The notes under the pieces were generated by a model. That model was not told the origin of the DNA. It was given only the letters and a program-made list of their open reading frames with translations, and searched no databases. From contig KQ965733.1 of assembly GCA_001574975.1 (NCBI GenBank), positions 809,012 through 873,011 on the forward strand: a DNA stretch of 64,000 nucleotides. The letters run 5' to 3'. Shown piece after piece: positions 11,881-21,365 of the stretch. The stretch is from Gonapodya prolifera JEL478. Lineage: Eukaryota; Monoblepharomycota; Monoblepharidomycetes; Monoblepharidales; Gonapodyaceae. Both the position numbers and the translations under genes were made by a program. Position 1 is the first letter of the stretch, and each line of letters starts with the position of its first letter.

Positions 11881-12289
11881 CGTGGTTGGCGTGTCGTGGG
11901 GAATGGGGAGACGATGGTCTGCTGTCGTTAGCCCCGGACCAAAGCCAAAGTGGAGTCGTTCTTTCGAAAAGGACATACCCCTCTGCCAGAACACCAAGGA
12001 CCCATCGATCAACCGCGAAAGCGACGATTGCGTCCAGAAAACGCCCCCAGCACAGCGCTTGATGACGCAGAGAGCACCGCTCCAAATCAGTCGCCTCTCT
12101 TTGGGATCATTCAATTCGCACACAATCTTCCGCTCCAAAAGCTTCCCGTGCACCAAACTCAACTCTCTACCGAGGGGCTCCTTGTGCGCGAATATTTCAT
12201 CTTCTAGCCGCACCCTCCGGGAAGAGGGGGATTCTATTCGGAAACCTCTTCCTCGCACAAAGTCAAAGCATGCCACGGGGCGCATTCCT
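11881..12289. other. divergent upstream region, golgin / repeat protein
   Basis: About 410 bp between the golgin start and the chosen start of the repeat protein. The plus-strand frame of the repeat protein stays open through this stretch to 11882, with earlier in-frame ATGs at about 11903 and 12059. The true start of that gene could therefore lie here. No recognised domain is encoded in it. Confidence 0.35.
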
Positions 12290-14017
12290 ATGGTGCCGTT
12301 GCCGATGAAGGTGAAGGCAAAACGTGTGGTGGTCGTGAAGAACGAGGTGGAGCCAACCGTGAAACGCCGCAAATCAAGGATCAATCAACTCAAACAAAAA
12401 ATCCCCTTGACCGCCAAAACTGCCCAGAGCAAGATCATCCAAAAAGCTACAAAAGCTCTTACACCCCTTCGTAAGGGCAGGGTGGTCAGAATTCTTCTCT
12501 CTCATCCCCGGGGTGCGCTCCCAGTTGAAGAACGCATCAAGAAGGTCAATAGGCTCCTTGACGAGCTAAGGCGTGTTGCCCCACCCACACTTGTGATCGG
12601 AACATTCAGGCAAAAAGCCCGGGAGAAGCATCTCGTCGTGGATGCCTGGTTGTCGGATCGTGTTGGTAATGCGACGAGGATGGGAGATCCAGAACTTATA
12701 GCTCGCAAACAACGGCACTTAAAACGTACTGACAGTGAGGCTAGCACGTCACCGACTAAGAAATCAATGGAAGACAGTACAATCCGTGTGACGAGGGTGG
12801 AGGGGCGTGAACGAGGGCTCCCGACTGTTGCTGGCTGTGCGGCTGGTACACCTCGGACTTCGGCACCAAAGGAAGGGAACGAAACTCATCGTATCGTTCA
12901 GCGCCCTCGTACTTCAAAGTTTGCAGACGAATTGTCGTCACAGATATCAGCCCAATCGTCACATACGGGACGACCGAGCACAACGACAACCTGTTTGAAC
13001 GCGCCCCGTAGATACCAACCCTCTCAGCCTCCCAGCGAGCATTCAGAACACGTTTCGCATCAATTCTTGCAACGCTCTGGCAGAGACGTGGCTTTTGCGC
13101 GAAGCGGACGTCAGGTGACTGAGGAATATGGCCGACGTAATGCTCCTGGAGGTTCAAAGGACTATTACCAATCATATCAAAGAGCACCCACCGCGGCCAA
13201 ATCTTCGGGTACGGGAAGCCTGACCACTTACCGTAGGAATGCATCCCGTACCGTCAAGCTCTCTCTGCCGAGCAGCGAGCATTCAGAACAAAGTTCGCAT
13301 CACTTTGTGAAGCGCTCTGGCAAAGATATCGCTTCTTCGCGAAATGGACGCCATATGGCTGAAGAATATGACCGACGTAATGTTCCTGGCGGTACAAAGG
13401 ACTATTGCCGATCAGATCAAAGAGCACCCACAGCCAAGTCGTCAGATACAGGAAGCGTAACCACGTACACCAGAAATGCTTCACATACCGTCAAGATCTC
13501 TCAACACAGCCGCGACAATTCCGATAAGCCTCGTCACCACCAAGCACTCTTTGGCAGAGACACTTCTTTTGCACGACAACACGAACGCTTTACTGCTGAA
13601 GAACCTCGTCGAATTTACGCAACGGGAGGCCCTGAGGATTATCCACCGAGTCCAAGAGGTGGGGGTCTGAACTTGTCAGACCAAGGATCTCGTCTTTGGG
13701 CGGCCTCACTTCGGGCCCGATCGCAAAGTGTCGGTGTCGTCCAGTCAAATGACCAGGACACGGACCCTGAACACGAGGACGCACTGTGGCTTCTCTCCAA
13801 CCGTGCGAGCCCCTCGGGGAAACAAACACACCTTGACCCGACGAACGACGTTTTCAGGTTCGCAGATGGAGATGGGAGGGGTCCTCACTCGAGGACTTTG
13901 ATGGACAATAGCAATAGCCCCGCAGCCGTATCGCGGACTCTTGATGCTAGATTTGGCGTAGACAGGTCCGATCGCTACGATGGTAGAAGAGCAGTTGGAA
14001 AGGGGAGACGGAGATGA
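12290..14017 (+). CDS. unknown protein with three ~78-residue tandem repeats
   Basis: Not recognised. It is a single open frame of about 575 residues from MVPLPMKVKAKR. The first 150 residues are Lys/Arg-rich and partly helical (for example KVNRLLDELRRVAPPTLVIG), suggesting nucleic acid or acidic partner binding. Residues of roughly 250-460 contain three diverged tandem copies. Each has a SEHSE-like start, an RSGRDVAFARSGR-like block, a TEEYGRRNAPGGSKDYY-like block and a Ser/Thr-rich end. The C terminus is low-complexity with a GKGRRR end. No membrane segment or enzyme motif is seen. The start is uncertain because the frame is open to 11882. Codon use looks like that of its neighbours, so there is no sign of transfer. 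Confidence 0.6.
   Translation: MVPLPMKVKAKRVVVVKNEVEPTVKRRKSRINQLKQKIPLTAKTAQSKIIQKATKALTPLRKGRVVRILLSHPRGALPVEERIKKVNRLLDELRRVAPPTLVIGTFRQKAREKHLVVDAWLSDRVGNATRMGDPELIARKQRHLKRTDSEASTSPTKKSMEDSTIRVTRVEGRERGLPTVAGCAAGTPRTSAPKEGNETHRIVQRPRTSKFADELSSQISAQSSHTGRPSTTTTCLNAPRRYQPSQPPSEHSEHVSHQFLQRSGRDVAFARSGRQVTEEYGRRNAPGGSKDYYQSYQRAPTAAKSSGTGSLTTYRRNASRTVKLSLPSSEHSEQSSHHFVKRSGKDIASSRNGRHMAEEYDRRNVPGGTKDYCRSDQRAPTAKSSDTGSVTTYTRNASHTVKISQHSRDNSDKPRHHQALFGRDTSFARQHERFTAEEPRRIYATGGPEDYPPSPRGGGLNLSDQGSRLWAASLRARSQSVGVVQSNDQDTDPEHEDALWLLSNRASPSGKQTHLDPTNDVFRFADGDGRGPHSRTLMDNSNSPAAVSRTLDARFGVDRSDRYDGRRAVGKGRRR
13034..13670 (+). repeat. three tandem ~234-240 bp coding repeats
   Basis: Copies begin near 13034, 13274 and 13508. 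Copies 1 and 2 are similar at DNA level, sharing GAGCATTCAGAACA and AAAGAGCACCCAC. Copy 3 is more diverged and shows mainly at protein level (GRDTSFAR, EEPRR, GGPEDY). Spacing is a multiple of three, so the reading frame is kept. Confidence 0.75.
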
Positions 14018-14497
14018 TTGAGGGGCGCTGGGGGCTATACATGTACATACTGGTCCCAAACCGCGCGGGTACGTTTCCCCCTCGGTGGGCGAGAAGAGTA
14101 TATATCGTTGCGAAATATGTGGGCTGGTCGACCAAAGGGGGGGGTGTAATTGAGTTTCGAGGGGCGAAGCATGCACAGAGGCCCTTATTCTTGGAGGAAT
14201 CACATGCTCCTCCTTTGTCGTGTCGTGAAAGATGTCACGCCCAAAAAATCGCCTTTCCCTGCGCTTCTCCTCATCTTGACGCCCGCCTTTGACCCCGCGT
14301 TCCTCTGCGTGAGGGTGGGGGTGAAAAGTCTGTGGCCACCCCTCATCGGGACTCATCACAATCCCACACCCCTCCCATCGCATTACAAATCTCCGGCCCG
14401 CCGCCCAACGCGCATAAGATCTCTTTCTACGATCGGAAGTCGTCAGTTTCAGTATCTCCAGATCCAGATCCTCTCTACCCCGGTCAAGGTCGAAGCG
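14018..14497. other. intergenic region
   Basis: About 480 bp between two plus-strand genes. It holds the 3' end of the repeat gene and the upstream region of the four-TM protein, with a TATATATC stretch near 14100 and a pyrimidine-rich tract before 14498. No gene was supported. Confidence 0.4.
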
Positions 14498-15406
14498 ATG
14501 TTCTCGGACTGGAAGAAACTTGCGCTCCAAGTGATCAAAGAACAAACTGACGAGCTCGGCTCGAAAGAGGTACTGAAGATCGATCGGGTCAATGAATCGG
14601 AGCAAGAGTTGTACGAGAAGGCGAAAGGGGTGGGTGGAGCAACACCACATCCGCACCGCGCATACAACAGTCTCACAGTCGTGCATTAGTACTGGAGCAC
14701 AGTCCTAACGATCTCATCGGCAACAAGCGGCTTCACTTACTTTGTAACAACGCAGTCGCTGCCCGCTTTCCTTCCAGGGAGAGACAGAATATCGAATACG
14801 ACGTTGGAACGAGGAACCACATGCGGGTTATTCCTCGGCACGGCTTTTCTTGTCAGTCTGACTGCAGCCCTGCTGAGCTCTATCCTCCTCAATGAAGTGA
14901 GAGAGAATGCGTTGCTTTGCCCGTTCTACGATGTCGTGGTCTTCGGGAAGTTGAAGTTGTGTACCGCTATGTCGTGCGTGACGGGTTTTCAGATAAACTT
15001 CCTTGGAATGCGATACATGGCCGAGTTCACCATCAAGTTCTGGTTCCTCTTTGATATCCCCTTTGTGTTTACGGCATTCGGTGAGCAAGCACAGACGACG
15101 CGCCCGCACCCGTACCGGTCCAGCACCATTCATTGACTCCCGATGGTTCATTCAGGTATTTTATGCATGCTCCTTAACGGCGTCGCAGTCATTGGCGGCA
15201 TTTATGCCGACGAAGGGATGTACTGGTACTTTGTGGCCTTAGGCAGCGGCATCATCATCTTTTTTATCGTTGCGTTCATTTGCCTGCGCCGCCGGAGCAA
15301 AAAATTCATGAAGCAGTTCCGCGCGCGCGGCAACTCGGTGTATCCCAATGACGTAATAGCAACGTTGATTCCCAGAACTCCGTCATCGGAGAAGGGAAGT
15401 GCATGA
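14498..15406 (+). CDS. small four-TM membrane protein, unknown
   Basis: Exons are 14498-14629 (MFSDWKKLALQVIKEQ), 14690-14896, about 14991-15080 and about 15156-15406, with GTGGGT, GTGAGA and GTGAGC donors and consistent phases. The product is about 225 residues: a charged, helical N terminus of about 45 residues, then four hydrophobic segments. These are near WSTVLTISSATSGFTYFV, GLFLGTAFLVSLTAALLSSI, the FWFLFDIPFVFTAF-ILCMLLNGVAVIGG region and WYFVALGSGIIIFFIVAFI. A basic cytosolic stretch, CLRRRSKKFMKQFRAR, follows. No family was recognised. Topology suggests both ends face the cytosol. It could be an ion channel-like or sensory small membrane protein, but nothing specific supports either. 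Confidence 0.6.
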
Positions 15407-15415
15407 GAAGAATGG

Positions 15416-15995
15416 ATGATGACGAACTGGGACTGTGTAGGGTGGAGAGCAGGAGGATTCGTCATCATTCGATATGAATGCAATAACATTAATTCTATTT
15501 CAAAAGACGAAAGTCAATGGATGTGCATCCCCCACATCGCCAAGCCGCGGGCGGTGCCTCCAGGGGGGATCGGACCCGGTAGTCGAGAATGCGCCGAGGA
15601 CGCTTTCGACAAAGGTGCGTTGCTGCACAACCACGCAGGGCCAGATCGGTGCAAGCGTGGCTCACGTGCCCCCGCGTTGACGCTCGCTATGCTCGAACTC
15701 CGCGTACACAGCACATGCTGCTGGGGCGATGCTCCAACATGCTCCATTTGGCAGGACCAGATTGCCAAGGGCGAACAGATCCGGGCTCTTCCGTGCACGC
15801 ACGGGTTTCACTCGTCGGTGGGTGTGTGCCTGCTTTGGTTCTGGACACGGAGCGTTGACGGAGCGTCTGACTGCCCATCAACCCACATGACCACAACAGT
15901 GCGTGGACGTATGGCTGCTCACCCGATCCCCACAATGCCCGCTGTGCAAGACGGACACACTTGAGCGGATTCAAGCACGATGCCAGAATTTATAA
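15416..15995 (+). pseudogene. RING-H2 finger gene with a lost zinc ligand, possibly broken
   Basis: A RING-H2 module, typical of ubiquitin E3 ligases, is read across one intron. The first half is CSIWQDQIAKGEQIRALPCT followed by HGFHSS. A GTGGGT intron ends at ACAACAG near 15900, then CVDVWLLTRSPQCPLC follows. The remaining ligands are in place: C, H, H, C and CPxC. The second Cys, in the expected CxIC, is Trp (TGG at 15749-15751). This should weaken the first zinc site. The frame ends ERIQARCQNL at the TAA 15993-15995. The N-terminal part has no recognised domain and its start is unclear. The gene lies against an assembly gap and a copy of its own tail, so a sequence error is possible. Confidence 0.55.
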
Positions 15996-16098
15996 TACGG
16001 GATGGCACACAAAGTCTGATGTCTCGCTCGCACGCACTGTGCAAGCGGAACAATCTCGAGCGGATTGAAAAAACGTCACCAAAATGTATAATACGCAA
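15944..16098 (+). repeat. degenerate direct repeat of the RING-H2 gene 3' end, next to gap
   Basis: Two related ~55-bp segments lie about 96 bp apart (15944-16000 and 16039-16096). They share GTGCAAG, GAGCGGATT and TATAATACG at the same spacing. The first encodes the end of the RING-H2 protein; the second is a diverged partial copy that runs into the N gap. Confidence 0.65.
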
Positions 16099-16099
16099 T

Positions 16100-16146
16100 N
16101 NNNNNNNNNNNNNNNNNNNNNNNNNNNNNNNNNNNNNNNNNNNNNN
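16100..16146. other. assembly gap (47 N)
   Basis: Run of 47 undetermined bases. It follows directly on a local duplication, so the true distance and content are unknown. Confidence 0.99.
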
Positions 16147-16192
16147 TTCTCACCATTGTCCACACCCGTCGCACACCAAACCCCATCCCACA

Positions 16193-16902
16193 TCAACACC
16201 ACGCAACAACCTTCCCGCTCGCATTCCCCGCCACGATCGCAACCGGCCCGCCATCGTCCCCACCAACCATGCCATTGACCGCCGGAATCGCGCTCACGAC
16301 CGCCGGGTCCGACATCATTGCAAATGCGCGCGCCGGTCTTGCCGTTGTAGACCTGTGGACGCGCAGCACGCGGCACGTGGCACGTTAGTGCCCTTGGGAG
16401 TCGCAAAGAAGTGAAGCACGGCACAACTCACGTCGACCCCCCGCGACGTGTTGCCCACGGTTACGTAGGGGGACGCGCTCCCGCCGCCAAACTGCGCGCG
16501 GAAACACGTCACCCACCGGCCGGTGTTGTTGTTGTGCGAGATCGAGGCGAGTTGGGTGAACATGGGGTCCCAGAATCGGAGGATGCGGATCTGTGTTGGG
16601 TCGGTGGTGGTGCACGGTGGGGTTGGGGGGAGGAGGTCAGGAACAAGACCGACCAGGCGACCCTCCACCCCATTGCAACTCACTGTATCATCATACGACG
16701 TCGCCACAACCCGCTCGCCGTCCTCGCTTCAATACGCGCTCGTGCAGCTCTTCCCATGCTGCGTGGCAGCCAGTGCCGCTCCCCCGCTCTTTTTCAGTGC
16801 GCGGGTATCCCAAACCTTACACGACCCATCCAGTCTGGATGTCGCCATCAAATGTTCCTTGGCCGGGTTCAGGGAGACGCACGAGACTTTTCGGGTGTGC
16901 AC
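16193..16902 (-). pseudogene. CMR1: C-terminal fragment of CMR1/WDR76 WD-repeat protein, disabled
   Basis: Matches the last WD repeats of the DNA-damage-linked WD protein Cmr1/WDR76. Segments in order are HTRKVSCVSLNPAKEHLMAT, GSCKVWDTRAL, HGKSCTSAY, GERVVATSYDDT, then WDPMFTQLASISHNNNTGRW, PYVTVGNTSRGVDV, YNGKTGARI and finally AVVSAIPAVNGM with GNASGKVVAW before a stop at 16193-16195. Two introns are recognisable (about 16580-16675 and near 16350-16430). Three defects are seen. A TGA at 16729-16731 sits where the family has Trp after SAY. A one-base shift falls between the YNGKTGARI and AVVSAIPAV blocks. The N-terminal half is missing, because the next gene starts at 17030. It is either a decayed copy or low-quality sequence near the gap. 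Confidence 0.7.
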
Positions 16903-17029
16903 CTGCACCACCCATATATAATAGGCCAAACACACCGATGCCTCCCTCAGACCCTCAAATATCTGTTTATTAGTCGTAGCTGCGATTCGCGTGTGATCGG
17001 CTTGTTCCTCAACAACCGTTCACTGGAGG

Positions 17030-19607
17030 ATGGGCGAACACGAGGAATCTGGAAAAGAAGGCGAAAGCTTGGCCCTGAAAACGTCCGCTACGTCTTCGTC
17101 GACAGATCTCGCAGATGCCAGCAAAAATGAATCGGATGCCAAAAGCACCCCGTTTCAGCTGGGAATGCTCTTCTTCGGTTTGGCGCTGAGCGTGTTCATG
17201 GCTGCAGTGCGTCTTCATATTTTCATTTTTGGCTCATGTCTCCCTCTCGCTCATGTATTATTCAAATCGACCTCTCCAGCTCGACATTACGAGTGAGTGG
17301 TTGAGTCAAGTTTCCTTTTTGGGATGGATCCTCAGTCTCACCCCCTCTCACTCCTCAGTCGTCGCCGTCGCGACCCCTTCCATCATCACAGATTTCAAAA
17401 CATTTTCCGGTCTGAGCTGGGTCGGAACAGCGTATCTCCTCTCATCCACCCCCTTCTTTCCGACGTACGGAAAGCTGGCCGACATTTTCGGACGAAAGCC
17501 AATACTCCTATCAGCAATTCTCATTTTCGAGGCTGGATCTCTCATGTGCGGGCTGGCCCCAAACATGGCTATCTTGATTGCTGGACGCGCTGTATCGGGC
17601 CTCGGTGGCGGCGCCCTTCTCCCACTCGTGAGAAAACAAGCAGCGAAATCAATCTCTCCATCTTGTCTTGAAACTGATCCGACTTTTTACCAAGGCCTAT
17701 ATCGTTGTCTCAGACGTCGTCCCGCTCCGGGAGAGGCCGAAATACATGAGCATTTTTGCTGCAGCATTCGGAATTGCGTGCATTGCAGGTAGGAATAACA
17801 TTTCAGTCCGACAACGCAATGTCACCCGTAGTGACGAATCTTCTGTATAGGCCCTCTTCGTAAGTGATCAAAAGATACCAACGTCATCTGAGTGGTGAAT
17901 TGATTCGGAATACTTCGTTAGTCGGCGGCGCATTCACGGACCGAGTCTCATGGCGATGGTAAGAAATTACGCAATCTTTTGTTTTTCTTCCTCCTTGACC
18001 ACAGTTTTTCTGTTCCACAGGTGTTTCCTCATCAACCTCCCTGTGGGAGCTCTCACAGCCCTTGTGGTAATTTTCTATTTGGGACTTCCAATCGTGAGTT
18101 ACACCCATCCCATTCAGATCTCCGAGTGTCAAAAAGTGGTGATGTGACCTCACCTTTGTTCTCATTCGCAGCCGCACGGCGACATCCGCAACAAACTGGG
18201 CAAAATCGACTACTTGGGAACCTTGTTCATCGCGACAGCCACGGTCCTCCTCGCCAGCGCGCTCTCGCTGGGCGGCGTGGAATACGCATGGAGCTCCGCG
18301 GCGATCATTTCGATGTTCGTCCTGTCATTCGCATGCGCGGTCCTGTTCGTCGCGTCGCAACTCAAGGTTGGTTCCGTTTGTGCCGTTTTATTGCGTGTGT
18401 TTTGAATGGGGTGCCAAGAAGAAAAGCTGACGTACTGCCTACCTGCTGTTGTCCTAGTTCTCCAAAAATCCTCTCATTTCTGCCGATTTGTGGGGCAATA
18501 GGGCGCTCATCCCCGTATGGTTGTGCGGGATTCTTCAAGGGGCGCTCTTTTTCTCGTTGTAGGTCGTTGCTTCGGTAACGCCATCGTTACAACGTTTAAA
18601 GTGCGCCAAAATAGGACATACTATGTCCCGATCTACTTCCAAGTTGTGAATGGCGATAAAGGCAAGTCAAATAGTACTCGTCCATCGTCGGCCGTGCCCA
18701 CCTCAATGCAACATTCATTCGTTCCGCGTGCACGTACGCAGCTGTTGCCGCTGGAGTGCACACCCTGCCACTCATTCTGGGACACATTCTTCTGACATTT
18801 GCTGGGGGAATCGCAATATCATCAACCGGCTATACTGCACCAATTGTGTACCTCAGCGCTTGTTGCTTTATCGTTGGTGCCGCACTTACGTCGACGCTGA
18901 CATCGGACAGCGGGCTTGACAAGCAATATGGATACCTTGTCCTTCTGGGGATGGGGTCTGGATTGGCAGTGAGATTTCGAGAGCATTGCTTCAACTGTAT
19001 GCATCTCCTGTTTGACGACGCCGCACATCTTTTCAGTCTCAAAGCATAAACTTGAAGTGAGATACCCCCGTTCGAATCACCAATGGATTGATTCGTAAAT
19101 TAATCCAAAATTATTTCCAAAGTGGCCAGAGCGTTGTTGCTCCTCCTCGGCTGGCAGTTATGATATGTACGTGTTTGGTTTAGAAAGCTGCTTCAAACCA
19201 TGTCAACCCACATCTTTTCCTTTCCTTTCAGCGAGCTATTCATTCTGTCAGGCGCTCGGAGGAATTCTAGGGATTGCTGGTACGACTCCGTGCCCAATTG
19301 TTGTTATTGCCAGAGCGACTTACAGATCACACAAGTCGACGGAAGCGTCCTCACCAACGCCCTCTCTTCACGACTGATCCAACTCATCGATTCCGAAACC
19401 TTGTTGGAGTACGTCACGAACCACCCGTCCGAAATCCGAGACGCCGGCAAAGTTCCCGTGTCGCTTGTACAGCCTGTTGTCGATGCATACACGGCCTCGC
19501 TCTCGCTTGTGTTTAAAGCGGCAGCGGCGACCGCGGGCGCGTTTTTAGTGACGAGTCTGTTTCTCAGGCGAGACCGCATGAAGGGGGCCCGCAGAGGGAA
19601 GGCCTGA
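17030..19607 (+). CDS. DHA2-family MFS multidrug-type transporter with microexons
   Basis: A plasma-membrane proton antiporter of the drug:H+ antiporter-2 type by family. Exon 1 encodes a charged N tail and the first TM start. The signature LDITIVAVATPSIITDF is assembled from a 13-nt exon (17280-17292) and exon 3 (17359-17627). Then come GLSWVGTAYLL, the GKLADIFGRKP loop motif and GRAVSGLGGGALLPL. Next is SDVVPLRERPKYMSIFAAAF. Motif C, [20 protein letters not shown], is built from exon 17695-17788, a 9-nt exon (17851-17859), 17922-17958 and 18021-18093. Later exons are 18172-18366, 18458-18558, 18615-18661 and 18742 onward, giving TYYVPIYFQVV and HTLPLILGHILLTFAGG. The 18662 intron starts with GC. 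The last three or four exons (after 18970) are less certain. The C terminus ends in a TM segment plus RRDRMKGARRGKA. The substrate is unknown. Confidence 0.85.
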
Positions 19608-19792
19608 ACAACCCAACTTATTCAATTGTTTTGGAGAGCAAATTCTATTTCGGAAAGGTGAAAATGTTGAATAAATGAAGTGAATGAGAAAAGCGGCGTG
19701 GAGATAGTAATATGTAATAAAGTTTGTTGCCATGGGTGACGTATTTAAATATATAATAAACATAATATAAAAAAATAAAGACTAAATTATCG

Positions 19793-19863
19793 GCTGTACT
19801 GGTGAAGCGGTATCACATGTCGTTGTGGCCGACACGTTCCTGGTTCGACTCCAGGGTGCAGCA
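19793..19863 (+). tRNA. tRNA-His (anticodon GTG)
   Basis: Folds as a full cloverleaf. The acceptor stem is GCTGTAC (19793-19799) with GTGCAGC (19856-19862), seven pairs with one G-U. The D stem is GTGA/TCAC (19802-19816). The anticodon stem is TGTCG/CGACA with loop TTGTGGC, anticodon 19825-19827 = GTG. The T arm is CCTGG TTCGACT CCAGG and the discriminator is A. There is no intron and no CCA. The extra 5' G of mature tRNA-His is not encoded (the base before 19793 is a G, but no pairing partner is needed), so Thg1-type addition is expected. Confidence 0.93.
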
Positions 19864-19867
19864 TACC

Positions 19868-19879
19868 TTTTAGGTTTTT
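19868..19879 (+). terminator. RNA polymerase III terminator of tRNA-His
   Basis: TTTT at 19868-19871 and TTTTT at 19875-19879, starting five bases after the discriminator. Confidence 0.8.
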
Positions 19880-20161
19880 GAGTCTTTTATTCCACAACTG
19901 GTTTAATCTGATTTTGACTTTTTGGAAAGCTGGCGGGGGTTGTCTAACTTTACGCGGTTTAAGTTGACAGTCGCGGCTCAGACCCAACAAAGAATGGCGG
20001 AGCTTTGAATGTTTGGGGTAATGTAGTTGCATCGAAATCAAACGAATGTAATTGACTAAAACGTGTCATTCCACATGCAGGCTTCAAGCAAGAAAAATTG
20101 TACAACGAAATTATATCCTTTCCCCCAGTCCACCGTTGGAGCGGACAACAATTCAAATTAT
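19880..20161. other. intergenic, AT-rich
   Basis: About 280 bp between the tRNA gene and the 3' end of NNF1. No gene, repeat or structured RNA was seen. Confidence 0.5.
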
Positions 20162-21365
20162 TTACACCGCGGCAGGAGCACCGAAGGCAAGCTCCTCGGC
20201 AAGTTCGATTGTGGACTTGAGGGATGCATTTGGAAGGGTGCGGTCGCGCTAAAATGACGATGGGAGAAAGCCCAGGAGGGGTACTCAGGTTTACGACACG
20301 CAATGGCAACGATTGCGTTTCAATCTCCTTACCTCATCCAATGCTTTCATCAAAGTCCTCCCAATTTCCTCACGCTTTTTCAAGGCGCTGTGCCGTTCCT
20401 TCACACTTGCCATCAAGCTTTCATTTTCGAGCCGTATTTGAGCCTTTCGGGCCCTGAGGATTTCGATTTCAGCACGCTTTTTAGGACAAACGGCGGCAAG
20501 TGTGGCAATCTTTGGAGAAATGCTGAAGGCGCCGCCAGGAAAAGAAGGCAAATGTAGGAGTCGAAATGAGCGTATATCGGAGACCAAAGCATCAAGCAAC
20601 AGTACAGTGTTGAAGCGGGCGAATGAGCTCACCTGCTCTGTTTCAGACTTCCTCCCTGCGTTTCTCGTCCTTCATGCAGTCTTCTTTCGGCATCCTCGCA
20701 CATTTCCAACAATTCTTCGAGCTTTTTAGGAAGGTTTCGCTTGTCAAGAATGGCTTCAAATTGGACCTCAAAGGATGAAAGATATCTCAGATAAGTGGAG
20801 CAAATGCGTATCTTTGTGTTACCCACGAGAGATTGCTTTTTCATAAAATCATTGATCTGCTCATGCGCGCTGCGAAGATTCTCTTCAGAATGTTCAGCGA
20901 GCCGGGGAAACGCGCGTTCCAGTTGTTGGTAGCTGGAAAGCGTTTGGTAGTTCGAGCGCAGTGAGCGTCAATGCAGCGAGAGAATCACGATTGTGTGGGC
21001 AAAGAGCAACGAGCATGGGTTCGACGATTGGCACACACGTCCGTGAAGATTTGTGAAGAAACGATTGGTTGTTTCGTTTAGCGATACAATCACATCCGGT
21101 TTGAGTGTGTGTTGATGAATCGGTCGGGAAATCGCGGCGCTTACTTGAAAACAGCTTCCACGCCCCCAAGATACTTTGTGGCCGCCATCCTGAGAATCAG
21201 CAATCTGTCCAGCAAAGGGTTTCGCTCTACGTGTGAGGTGATTTCCATGTCCGATGGAGCCTGTGGGGCCGGTGTTGAGTTGGGCGGTAAGGAGTGGGAT
21301 TGTGAATCAGGAAAGGTGAGCTGAACCGCAGCTGTAGGGCTTGGCTGGACAACGAGCGCGGCCAT
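20162..21365 (-). CDS. NNF1: kinetochore MIND/MIS12 complex subunit, NNF1/PMF1 family
   Basis: A structural subunit of the MIS12 (MIND) complex linking centromeric chromatin to the outer kinetochore. Exon 1 (21365 to about 21147) starts MAALVVQPSP and ends at KYLGGVEAVFN. Exon 2 (from about 20933) continues YQQLERAFPRLAEHSEENLR and HEQINDFMKKQSLV. After a 60-nt intron comes QFEAILDKRNLPKKLEELLE, aligning with the EEGNLEAVLNALDKIVEEGK part of PMF1. The next exon is a coiled coil, IEILRARKAQIRLENESLMA and SALKKREEIGRTLMKALDE. The last exon ends LAEELAFGAPAAV at the TAA 20162-20164. Length (about 230) and the helical layout fit the family. Sequence identity is low, as is usual for this protein, so the call rests on the order of short motifs. 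Confidence 0.65.

Noticed and set aside
11218-12384. 388-codon minus-strand frame extending upstream of the golgin start
   Set aside because: The part before 11880 lies opposite the repeat-protein region and lacks the golgin-like motif. MGSREEN at 11880 is the natural start.
12756-13484. minus-strand frames opposite the tandem repeats
   Set aside because: They are shadow frames that repeat only because the plus-strand coding repeats do.
16729-16731. TGA read as Trp (alternative genetic code)
   Set aside because: Other genes in the window use TGA as a normal stop (for example WDR fragment end 16193, PPIL1 and AOS1) and encode Trp with TGG. A lesion is the simpler reading.
19793-19863. tRNA remnant or SINE head
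   Set aside because: All four stems pair fully and a pol III terminator follows. There is no downstream SINE body or poly-A.
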